DNA of 64,000 nucleotides from Sphagnum compactum (taxonomy: Eukaryota > Bryophyta > Sphagnopsida > Sphagnales): assembly GCA_965153455.1 (NCBI GenBank), contig OZ234494.1, positions 8,246,001 through 8,310,000 of the forward strand. The letters are read 5' to 3'. The notes below the pieces were generated by a model, which ran no database searches, was not told where the DNA came from, and saw only the letters and a program-made list of their open reading frames with translations. Both the position numbers and the translations under genes were made by a program. Of this stretch, positions 45,083-56,516 are shown piece by piece (within the stretch, counting starts at the first letter, position 1; each line of letters starts with the position of its first letter).

Positions 45083-45252
45083 AACATCTAACACCTTTTG
45101 GAGGTCAATGTTCTGATGCCATACTTGTGGTGATAATTGGTCCACCCAAAACTTGGACCCTGTGTATGTATGTGTTCACATGCTATGGAAAATCTTCTCT
45201 TTGCATTTCCACTTGGGATGTGAAGTGGGTCAATAGTGGCGAACCAGTGTAA

Positions 45253-45617
45253 GAGCATCTCCAGCAGGGCTCAGTATGTAACCCTCCAAAAATATTTTTC
45301 ACATCCAAGTCTAGTTACGTACTCTTTTGCAACCCCAGATATAAAACTCAAACTGGGACAGCATATAGGTGGGGGACTACTAATAGCAAACCACCTGGAC
45401 CAATCATTATGATGATGGGCCAATCAGAAACACTGATCAGCAGTTAAATCATATTTATTGCACTCTTTTCTGCAAGTGCACACTGCTGCTGTGTTTTATA
45501 ACGTGAGCAATTATGTGGAGCCAAAACCAATTTCCTGAGCCAAACCAGCACATGTTGGATTTTCTTCATCTAGTTTTACTGTGCAGGGTCACATACTGAG
45601 CACCGTTGCAGATGCTC
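45253..45617. mobile_element. PIF/Harbinger-type miniature element with intact target duplication
   Basis: Left end GAGCATCTCCAGCAGGGCTC; right end read inward GAGCATCTGCAACGGTGCTC; both continue AGTATGT. TAA flanks both ends (45250-45252 and 45618-45620). The GAGCATCTCCAGCAG terminus is a familiar plant miniature-element end. Length 365 bp, no ORF. Confidence 0.85.
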
Positions 45618-45699
45618 TAACAATGTGAATCAATGGTTGGGAAACATCAGTTATGCTCTGAAACAGGCCTTGGTAGAACCCCACCCATTGTCAACCTCG

Positions 45700-47080
45700 T
45701 CACCCTACCCAACTTCAAGTGTTTCAGGTGGAGATGGGCCTACCATACTACACAGGAATACAACATGTGCATTTAGTGGGCCTTTGGAGTTGATTGGTCA
45801 ATGTTGTTCACAATGCTTAGTAGTTTGTCAACAATTGCAATTGTACATGCATAGTTTGCATCACACATGATATCATTCGGTCAATTAAGGACCATGGTTG
45901 GGAAGGGGGGTGGGGGGGTAAACCAAACCTAAACCATAAAGACCATGATGGGGAAAAACAAAACCTAAACCCTAAAACTTTCAGTTGACCTATGATGTGT
46001 AAACTCACACTTAGGTCAATAGAAATGGTCTCTTAGTTCTTTTTGTCTTGCTTCCTATTCCATATAGCCTAATTGTAGTTTTCACAAACCTTTATTGACC
46101 TTGTTGTCTCCCTTCCCTAAATCACATAAACAAACATTGACTACCTAGTCAATTGCTACAAGGGTTCTACTACAAAACAAGCAAGAATGATTTGATCAAT
46201 TCCAACGTGCTTCACTTATTAAATATGCAATCCTATATTGCTATAATTATTTGAAAAAAACCTATGGAAACACAATACTTTCCATAATCCAATTTCAATG
46301 TTCTTTCATTGTTGCCCTACAAATCATTAGAATTCCTTGTATAATCCTATCCATAATTGATGATGTGTTGATTTTGTTAATCTTGTCCGTAATGGGCCAT
46401 ACTATAATTCGTTCTCAAACTCTTCGGTGTTGGAATTTTAATATGTAATTTTCTTGAATCCTTATAACCTTGAGCAAAGGGTGAAACCCCCTTGAAGCTC
46501 CTACTTTAATAGAAATATACATTTGATAGTAATTTGGCTTAGTGAGTGGTTCTTTTAAGTGGAAAGAAGCACGTCAATTGATAGGTGGGCAAACAACATA
46601 TCAAATTAAGAAGTACAATGGCAAAAGTTTGAGTTTTTCTAGGAGTCAAGAATAAATTAAATAAAGAATTTTAAATGATATTAAATAAAGAAATCAAGGT
46701 CTGTAATCTAGGAATGTCATGTTAGTAGATGGAACTAGTCTTCTTTTTTTCCCTAGCTAATTATTGCCAATATTTTATAGAAAAGGATGCCATGCGCCAC
46801 ATAATTAAAGGAATTGAAGGGAACAACATGAGAGTCACATATTCATGGAAATTATTAGGTAGTCAAATCAAGTCTACTTTAGTACCATTTTTTATTAGCA
46901 TGGGACTTGTGGGATATATATATATATATAATCTGTAGTCCAAATTCAATCTTAGGCTTCCATTTTTTCCAAGGTGACACTCCATGTACAAATTTGTTCT
47001 TTAGGGTTTATACACAATTTTTTATACTTAGGTATTGGGGCTAGAGTCAAAGAGGATTAAACAGTGGGGTTTAGGAGTCC
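45700..47080. other. Intergenic, no gene seen
   Basis: AT-rich with a short G tract near 45905 and a TA microsatellite near 46916-46931. No motif-bearing ORF. Confidence 0.5.
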
Positions 47081-47084
47081 AATC

Positions 47085-47370
47085 CAGTGTTTTGGTTGGG
47101 GGGGGGGGGCGGGGAGGGGCGGGGGGGGGGGGTGTTAATTTTGTGATGTAGCCAAAGTGGTAATGAGCCACAGGAAGATTTAGTCAAATTTGGCTAAGTG
47201 CTAAATGTGAAAGCAAACTTTGTAAAACATCCTTCTTTATTTTGGCTACCTATTTGAATAATGTATAAAAAAACCTGGAGATTTTTCTGAAATTTTAGTC
47301 GAATTTCTGGGTACTGAAAACCTCACAAAAACACTTGATTTTAGCAAAGCTTCAATTTGATAGTGTAAAC
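47085..47370 (+). repeat. Family C copy with G tract
   Basis: Shares GATGTAGCCAAAGTGGTAAT, GGAAGATTTAGTCAAATTTG and the 3' block ACAAAAACACTTGATTTTAG with the copy at 59.2 kb. A G/C tract (47098-47133) sits at its left edge. Confidence 0.65.
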
Positions 47371-47901
47371 TTTGAATAACAAACATCATAGGTATTAAAC
47401 ATGATAACAATGATAAACATGAAAGCCAAATATACAACATCATAACAACAACAAATAGTTTGCTACATGTTCTATCTCCAACAAAAACAACATTGTTTAA
47501 TATTTACCCAAAACTAAATGCACCAAAGTTTCAGAAGTGGATGCACTGGAAATAAAAAAACATTTGTTGTTTGTGACTATCTAGGAGAGAGGTAAATGGA
47601 TGCACATACAGTGAAAACTGTCAGATTGAACACTTGTTCTAAATGAACCCCTCCTTACGTTGAACATTTCGTGACGCACGATGATTTTGGCCATATTAAT
47701 ACACCTTCTCAGAATGAACCCCATAACTTTGAACATTGAACATAGATTTCGAAACGCTCCACTGAAATAGTCCTCGTCACATTGAACACTTGCGTGAGTC
47801 ACTCTGTAAGTACAACGATCATTTCACAGTTCATTCTGATTTCATCGTACAGTAGCTGTAACGCGTTCAAGTGTTGCTCAAAGAGAAGAGAGACTCGAAC
47901 C

Positions 47902-49302
47902 ATGAGTGGGAAGAGAAGGTACACCGAAAAAACATTAGCAGAGAAGGCCAAAGCATTGCAAGATTTGGACAGTGGGATGTCTGTGAGAACTTGCGCTGCA
48001 AAGTACTCTGTCTTCATCGGTACGATTGTCAACTGGAAAAAGAACAAGAGTGAGATTATAATTTCTATTTATGAATTCACAAGTCTTTCTTAGAAAAGAC
48101 CTGCACGAGTCAACGGCAACGGCAAGGTCATAGATGAAAGAGTTTACGAATGGTTTACCAATGCTCATTGTCGAAACATTCCCGTTTCTGGCCTAATTTT
48201 GCAAACCAAAGCTCTACAAATGGCGGCCAACATTGGTTTGAACGATTTCAGGGCATCGAATGGTTGGTTGGAGGCGTTTCGCAAGCGCCACTGTATACAA
48301 TTTCGTTTGCTATCTAGAGAAAGCGCTAGAATGGACAAAAATGTCGTCAACCACTGGAAACAGAACTTGCCCAACATTATTCAAGGCTATGACACAAGGG
48401 ATATCTGGAACATGGACGAAACTGGACTTCTCTGGAAAGGTGTGCCAAATCGTAGCTTGGTACTACAAGGAAAAAAGTGCAAAGTAGGCAAGCTGGGCAA
48501 AGAGAGACTTACCATTACTCTTCACTGTTCAGCAACTGGTGAGAAGTTTAAGCCACTAGTGATTGGCAAGTTGCAGATGCCACGAGCTTTCAACAAACAG
48601 CTGCCTCGTCGAGTCATCTGGAAGGCAAACTCCAAAGCATGGATGACAAGAACGATATTTCTAGAATATCTTCAGAAATTGAACGCCAAAATGTAGATCA
48701 AAAACCGAAAGGCCCTTATTCTTCTCAACAACGCTCCTTGTCATCCAAAAATGGAGCTTTCCAACGTCAAGCTTGTTTTCCTTCCACCAAACATGACAGC
48801 AGGGACCCAGCCTTTAGACTCTAGAATCATACGAAACTTTAAAGTTAAATATCGCAAGATGCTTCTTGAATTTCTTTTATCCCATGAAGACGTGATTGCT
48901 TTAGTTGATGATATAAAAAAGGTAAATGTTGGTGACGCCGTTGACTGGGTCTCTCAAAGCTAGGACCAAGTCGCTACTTCAACCATTAAAAACTGCTTCC
49001 GAAAGGCAGGTCTAAACGAAGATGCAGTAGAACCAGAACAAGATGACCGACCGGCTCAAGATTAAGAAGAGATGTTCCATCTTGCTAGAGCAGCAGAAAT
49101 AGAAGTGGAGGAAGAAACTGTAATTGAGGACATTCCAGCTTTTGATATTTTGGATGATGGTTGGGAAGAAGTGATCTTGTCTGCGCCACAGGTGGAACTT
49201 GAAATTGAAAAGGAAAAACCAAAAATTCTGCTACCCAAGCCAACAGTCACGGAAGCGTTAAAAACACTTCAAATTCTTTCGAACTTTACAGTAGCTAGAT
49301 GA
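47902..49302 (+). pseudogene. Tigger/pogo-like (Tc1-mariner) transposase, inactivated
   Basis: One reading frame runs from the ATG at 47902 (MSGKRRYTEKTL) to 49302. It is broken only by stops at about 48091, 48694, 48961 and 49063, with no frame change needed. In order: an N-terminal psq-type helix-turn-helix (RTCAAKYSVFIGTIVNWKK), a CENP-B-type second DNA-binding domain (GWLEAFRKRHCIQFRLLS), then the DDE domain. The first acidic residue is in IWNMDETGLLW. The second block reads LLNNAPCHPK where the family has an Asp, so the triad is broken. The third block is NMTAGTQPLD. An acidic tail follows. About 13 codons before the first stop look like an insertion. Terminal repeats were not identified. 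The family is inferred from domain order and motifs. Confidence 0.85.
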
Positions 49303-49689
49303 AGTCACTCCACTGTTGTCACAAATGCAAACGTCCAAGACTGTGACAATCGATCGGTTCTTTCACAAAACCTAATATATTTCCAAAATGTTCAACACAA
49401 TTATGAGGTAGTTATCAAAAATTTCCAAAAAAATTCCCAAATAATTTCAACGATAATGATAATTGAAACTAGTTTAGGTGAAACAAATAAAAGGTCCTAT
49501 AATCATCACTATGACAATTCCAACATGATGACCTGGTTGACAATTCTAAAAACAATTCACTAGAATTTTCAACCTTATTTTTTTCCTACTAACTACCTCT
49601 TTTCCTACTAACTTTCATAATAACTATCTAATGCCTTCTCCCTACCTATCAACACAAATATGAAAAAGCAAATTAACACGTCCTTTTGC

Positions 49690-49790
49690 ATGTCCATGTT
49701 ATTTATATTAATTTGAATTAAATTTGACATTGACAAAATATCGATGGACTATTGGAAACCATATGGGAACATAAGAAAAAAAGAAAACAA
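49690..49790 (+). repeat. Single diverged unit of the 92-bp satellite
   Basis: Reads GTCCATGTTATTTATATTAA, AAATTTGACATTGACA, GGACTATTGGAAACCATATG and GAACATAAG, following the array unit at 38281-38373. Confidence 0.75.
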
Positions 49791-49799
49791 ATTGATTGT

Positions 49800-50540
49800 T
49801 CATTGGTAGTGCACAAAAGTGTGGATCCCAAGTTTAATTAATGTTGAATTGACCCAAGTATTATGATATTCTTGCCATTGTTGAGCATTTATCAAACATG
49901 ATAAAAAAATTTTAAATGATTATCAAGTCTTATCAATTTTAAGTGAATCAAGATAATATGAGTTGCAAATAAGTGAAATATAAAAAAATTTATTAGTGAA
50001 ATTATTAAAGTGAACATAAAAATGAAAAAGATGAATAGTTCGATAATAAGAGGAAACTTTTCACAAATAAGTTCAAAATGCTAAAAAACACAAATTTCTT
50101 CTTTTAGACCCCTCCTACTTCCAAAGCTCATAACTTTTTCAAATCCTATTCAAATTGAGTGATCTAAAGTGCTATGAAAGCGCCACCTTAAGCTCTATAA
50201 TTAATCTTAAAACTATAAAGGCAACAGAGCAACATACAAGGATTGGTTGGGTGTTTTCAGAACAGTTTCCTAGTGTTGGGTGTGGCACTTTTTTGACTTT
50301 TTGGCCATGCACACTTTGAAAGGCCATAACTTTTTCATTTTTGATCCATTTTTTATAGTCTTTAGTGCTATGAATGCGCCAAGAAGAGATCTCCAACTTT
50401 TCTCTAGACACCATAAACAAAAGGAGCCCTCCTTTGAATTTCATCGAACTTTAAATTCTTATGTGTTTAGACATTAACCTATCTACCTAATGCATTGGTA
50501 AATAACAAAACTTCAAGTTTATTAGATAATTCTAGTGATG
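49800..50540. other. Intergenic, no gene seen
   Basis: AT-rich; a 90-codon minus-strand open frame (50444-50172) lacks recognisable motifs. Confidence 0.5.
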
Positions 50541-50544
50541 GTGC

Positions 50545-50785
50545 AACAAACATAAGTATAGTCAACATACATATAACCAACTTATGTATAGCTAACATTT
50601 GTATAATTAACATAAGAATAGCCAACATAGGTATAACCAATATAACATAAGTGTAGGTACATAACCTAATTATAACCTAAATATAATCTACATAGCTTAA
50701 GGTAGCCTACATACATAGCCTAAATGTAGCCTATATAACCTAGGGTCAGCCTATAATATAACCTAGGTTACCTTTGGTGTTTAGC
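50545..50785. repeat. Degenerate short tandem repeat
   Basis: Repeated words of about 17-20 bp such as CATAAGTATAGTCAACATAC, TATAACCTAAATATAA and TAGCCTACATACATAGCC. Confidence 0.65.
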
Positions 50786-50869
50786 CTAAATAACTTATCA
50801 TCACAAACTTCATGGGTCACGATTTGGCAATAATAATCGTGAGAAATTTTCTTTTCATAAATTCATATG

Positions 50870-51005
50870 GAATAAACACGGATGTCATTCATTTATTTAT
50901 ATTGTTTGAACATCGATGTCATATGCATTGTTTAGACACAAATGTCATATGTCTGTTCGTATTGTTTAGACACGAATGTTATGCGTCTATTTGTATTGTT
51001 TACAG
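50870..51005. repeat. Degenerate 36-40 bp tandem repeat
   Basis: The unit ATTGTTTAGACACAAATGTC followed by ATATG recurs three to four times with changes. Confidence 0.65.
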
Positions 51006-51764
51006 ATTTCGGGAATTTTGGGATTCCCAACTTGGGAATCTCGGGACAAAATGACATTTGGGTGCAGGCCCCGTGGCCAGGCACAAAGAATATTATAAGG
51101 GGGGAAGGTGGTGGCTTCCCCCAAGTCTAGGCCATGGTGAGTCTTATGAGTCTGTGTTTGCCCATGGTGAGTTCGTGCAGCGAAACTGCTCCAACTACGC
51201 ATTAACGAACTTGTTGTTTGGTTTGTGTGCTTGTCACTCATCCTAATCCCCATCTTGGAACTCCAGCACGCCCTTCTACCCCCGAAGTGTTGCGAGCTAG
51301 GGAGCGTACCCCAACTCCTTATCCTTCTGATTTTTTCACCTTTGGACTCACAGTTGAATCTATCAATGAATTTGGGGGTGCATCAGTTTAAGTTTAAGGT
51401 ATATATGATAACCTTTCAAAATTATTGTATAAAATAAAAAATAATTGCCACATGGTAGTTACAATGAATTGCATATGTATATATTCAAGTATATAATTTA
51501 TGAATATTTATTGAATTAACAGATACAATAGCATGTAGCAATTGCAATCACCCAATACAAAAAAATTACCCTTGTGACACCAAAAGTGGTCCACCTTAAT
51601 TGACATGCACCCACCAGTTTGACCTAATTCCATCAAATTAATCAATCAAATAAATTTGACATTATGAGAATAAATTAAGCTGAAGGACAACCTAGCAACC
51701 AGTTTGAATTTGACATGTGTTAACATTTTATAACATGCTACAATATGATGTATTAGCGGCCTAT

Positions 51765-52080
51765 TCAGCAAGCCATTTGGGTTATTGACTTATGGTGTAA
51801 AAAAGGGTAATTTTAAAAAGCCAACTTCAACCATTTGGGCTATTGACTTTATGGTTTCCAAAAAGGTTAAATACGAATTAGTTCCAGCCAATTCAACTAT
51901 TGATTTGAGTTTCCAACCATTTGGGCTATGGATTTGAATTAGAGCCATTTTAGTTATTGGGTTTCAATTCAAACAATTTTGGCTATTTTGTGTTTTTTAG
52001 TTTCAATTGTTTGGGCTATTAACTTTTGCTCTATTGACTTGAGCTCCAATCATTTGGGGCTATCGAATCTTTGTTTAGGT
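51765..52080. repeat. Degenerate tandem repeat with CATTTGGGCTATTGA motif
   Basis: About eight spaced copies of CCATTTGGGCTATTGACTT and close variants at irregular distances. Confidence 0.65.
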
Positions 52081-52114
52081 TTTAGGGTTTGGGGTTTAAA
52101 CCCTAAACCCTACA
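52074..52114. repeat. Head-to-head telomere-like motif
   Basis: TTTAGGGTTTGGGGTTT runs directly into AAACCCTAAACCCTA, so G-rich and C-rich telomere-like strands meet at about 52098. Confidence 0.75.
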
Positions 52115-52119
52115 CAACC

Positions 52120-54690
52120 ATTTGATTTAGTGATTTGAGTTTATGTAAAAATATACAAAGGTCTAGAACTTATCAGCTTGTGTGTGATACCCAAGTGTTG
52201 AACCTTTGTGTTTAAGGTTTATTTAGGACTTGTCTAGTCAAGTTTTTTGGACTCTTGTTAGCTATGTAGAATATTGGTCTTTTGAGGCCTTCCTTTTGCA
52301 CTTTAAACTTATTTTCAGACTTTGGATTTTGCTATTGGTTTGGACAACATTCATCATCTCCATTAGTGTGAATTATTGAATTTTTGGACATGTTTACAAT
52401 ATTATGTGTATGACCCAAAAAAATTGAAAGGTTTTCAATTGAAGGTTCAACTCTTTGAGCCAAGTTTGGTCAAGTTTGGTGAGTAGCTAACCTCCCCCCT
52501 CCCCCCACCCCCCCAATAATTCATGAAAAGACTTTTCCATTATAAGTTGAACACTGCTAAAAGTAACAACACAATGAAAGAAAGAAAATTGGGGATGACT
52601 TAATCAACACCCTATTATAATACTAGGAAGTAATGCCATTTGGATACTTGTGAATTTTTCATTATTAATTGCTTTCCCCAAATGGCATTGTGCTCTTCGT
52701 TCTCATGTTTCTACCCAATGTTGCCCTTCAACAAGTAGTCACTAGCTTATGTAAGAGTGCATGATATAATAGTTTTAAAAATGTATAAAGTCTTTTCTTT
52801 TCCATCTTCCATTATTTCACAACAATTGAATGATATTATAGCTCAAGAAACAACAAGAGAACGACATAAATCAACAATTATAAATTACGTAATAATATTT
52901 TTGTTTCAATCATAGGCATTAAACAAAGATCAAACTAACATTTTTTTCATTATTGTCTACAATTACTAAAATACTAAAATGGATGAGGGACCCTTAAGCT
53001 TCTTAGGTGGTATTAAATGTAATTTTTTATTATAGGAATCAAATTTGGGACCCAAGACAAGTTCCTTAGGTCTTTTTAACCAAAACAAGGGAGGAGAGCT
53101 TGAGGATGACTAGTAGGATGCATTGATATTTCACAAGTAATTCTCATTCATTTAATCAACTAGACAAAACAAAAAAAGAAAAAGAAGAATGTAGTTGGAG
53201 CCTAAATCAAATCATAAACTCATCATCGACTAACACAAACTTCTTCACAACTTGAACTACCATGAGACACACTACTATGGACTCTCCTTATTTTATGTAG
53301 TATTCATCAATTGCTGATGGGAACTATATTCGAATGGCAAAATTTCTTTGATTCCCAAATCTCACTCCCCACATTCCAAACTTTAACCTATTCACTCCCA
53401 CAAAACTTCACCAATTTGAGCTTGTAAATACACAACCTTATAGCTCTTGTCAAGAGATTTCTAAAGTTGTATTGAGATTATCATTTAAACATTATGTATC
53501 CTCTAAATGCACACATAAGGGGTCACAATTCTTAATAATTTATGTCCCAACTTTTGAAATGGAGGTTTCTTTTACTTATGTAATTGTGGGGATACAACCC
53601 CACTCGTTGTAAAACTTTTCAAAACCTTTCCAATTATTTGAACCACTTAAAATGTATTAGGTAGGATTATAAAGAGGTAGTCCCTTAGTATACAATTTTA
53701 TCCTGTTAAATGATCTTCCCATTGTAGTTATGTTTAATGTTGTGTTCAATGTGGTTTGTTGGTATAATAATAATGTTTATTGCCTCATAGTGCGCCTTGC
53801 CACCCCATTACAAAGAAAGATGACATGAATTTATACACATTTATATCCTTTCAACCTTGCCTCCTAGTCTTTAATAAAAAACCTTCTTTATTGGATATAT
53901 TATCATTTTTCAAAGGAGTCTTGCTCTTGCTTGGTTTCTACTTTTTAATGATTGCACATAAAAAGTGTGTGTGTAAGCCAAATCTTTGGCTACCAAGTAT
54001 ACTTTGCATAAAATTCAATTTTTTTCTTTTGAACAAGAACATTTATGTTCACAACTTTTCATATGAATTGTTTCTTATGATAAAAGTGTAGTTGAAATGT
54101 TTCAACCTTTTTTTATTTCAGTTGTTGATTAGTTTAAACATTGTAGCCATGAAGGGGGTAGGTTAGTATTAGTTATATTGACTAGTTATTGGATATACTA
54201 ATTATATTAGCTAGAATTTATTGATCAACTTATGTCAATGCCCAAGTCAAGCTACTTGGGGGAAAGTTAAAGGAGCCTTAAGGTTTTAATAAGGTGGTGC
54301 TTAGGGTTTAGGGTGTCTTTCCTAGGCCCTTTCCTTTAAATAGACTTGTCACAATTACAAATTATTATTTTTTCATGTTTATCCATTACATTCCAAAGTA
54401 AAATTTAACACATATTTAATTAATTTAAGACTTTACAGAAGTCCGAAAATCCAACAATAACTTGAAAATGTTATATTTATTCAAACTTTCAATTATAAAT
54501 CACCTAGTGGACACTAAGACCAAAAGGAAAAGCTCAAAAAAGTTGCAATAAATGTACATTAACTTAATTGGCTCTTTGTCTAATTCCCCATCTAATCTGC
54601 CCAAATGCCAAATTGGGTGTCCTAGAATGTGATTTTGCTGCATCCGTCAAGAGGCATATGCGAAGAAGAAAGACAATGTTAGTGGTGCAT
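52120..54690. other. Intergenic, no gene seen
   Basis: AT-rich with a C run (52491-52516) and no motif-bearing ORF. The 103-codon frame at 53780-54091 has biased composition and no domain that I recognise. Confidence 0.5.
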
Positions 54691-54754
54691 CAATGGACAT
54701 AAGATTGAACAATTGTTTGTTAGAAGCTTCAATGATTCTTGCAAGGATTGGTTA

Positions 54755-56479
54755 TCATTGCAATTGCCGAGAGTTTGGTCCTTGCCAACCTCTAAAACAC
54801 ATACGCAGTTTCTCATCATATTCCCAAAGACCAGCCACCCGTTGTCTCCTCAGTTTGTACTCTCTTAAACTGGTCCAATTGTTGTGTAGTACTATGCACC
54901 CTTGTTTGATGCAAGCTTCTCGTACATTGGGTTTCTCCCATAAGCCTCCTGATGCTCCATTGGGGTATTTCTTTCTGTCTAAAAAATACACTGTGACATT
55001 TGTCTCAGGTGACAGGCACTGGTCATCCCCGACAGCATACACTCCATTGAACCCGCACATTGTGTCATAGAAGCTTGGCTGTTCTGACATGTTTGAAGTC
55101 AGTGCATGCTTCACTATTTTCTCAAATGCTGCTATCGTGGCTTTGTCAGACCAAGCAAAGTAGAACCCTGAGTTCAATCTTCGTGGCATATTTGCTCGGT
55201 CTGCAGTAAACCACAAACTTAATCAGCATAAAAAACCTCCCACTATTGCAGGCGAAATTGCAGACCTCTAGATCAGCAGATCAATCACTGGGTGTGGTTT
55301 ATGGTTGACGGTAGATGTGAAGAGCAAGTGCTGAAGTTCAATTACTTACCAGTGTCATTATGCTGGTCACTTTGTGCTACAAGAGTGCCAGGCCCATATG
55401 CCATCATCTCTTTCATGGGGTTCTGGAACAGCAATTACAATGTGTTAGATCTCCATGTAGTTGATATTTTTGTTCACAGGTTTTGTCCCTATCATAATTA
55501 CATTTTGCTATCGAAATCTAAACAAATTTGAGAAGAATGCTTCGGAGTAAGTTCCATAAACCCTAAAACTTAGAATTGAAGTGTTTGACATATGGATCAG
55601 AGTTCTTCACAACGATCAATTTTGTTTCTCATATGTTCAACAGGCTGTTTGCTTTTCAATCCATCATTTTAGGTACATAGATCTGCTGGTGGAGTCTGGC
55701 TTCAGATTTGAAGCGTTTAGGGTTTAGGCATACCTGGAACCAATAAACATCAACATCACTGAAGAGGACATTGTAACCAAGGTGTAGAAGATGCAACACT
55801 GTGCGTGACTTCATCTTTGTCACATTCTGAAAGCACTCTGTTCCAAAGTGGCACTCATCACGGTTCACATTCATACTCTGTGCTGCCTTCACTACCGGTA
55901 ATCCCTGCCCTTCTCCCACCCTTTTGAGATCAGAGGAGGACAAGAAGAAGACTAATTGCTTGAACCATTTGAGATGGAGCCCTAGTAGTACAAAACTTGA
56001 TCAGCATTTTTTTTTGTCATGCATGCATTCTCAAATGTGCTCCTGAATTTTCTTATGGCTTTTTATGCATGAAACCTGCTGTTTGTACATACCTGGAGAA
56101 CAGCAAACTGGTACAGCTCATCATCGAGGGCGAATACAACAAAGTTGGAAATGTTGAGATGATGAAGTCCACAAACCCAACTCATGAGCAAGTCCCGGTA
56201 GCTGTTTCCAACCACTGACAGGACCACAACTTTGTCTGGGCTTGCCATTCTTGCAACTAATGCTTCCAATGAGAAAGGGACCCATAGCTCTGAACTCTTG
56301 AATGCATCCTTTCTCAGAGTCAGTGGGCTGCAGTGGCCTGCTGCTTCACTTTCTGATGCTATTGCTATATGCCTACAATGTCGCTCTTGCAACTTCTTCT
56401 GCTGAAACCACTTTGGTAACCGTGACAAACCTGCGACATTTTCAGAGTCACATCTGAAACTCAGTCTGGAGATTGGACC

Positions 56480-56516
<37 letters not shown>

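Noticed and set aside
48049-48093. Possible 44-nt intron in the Tigger frame (GTGAGA...TTTCTTAG)
   Set aside because: Too short for a plant intron, and removing it shifts the frame away from the downstream conserved blocks.
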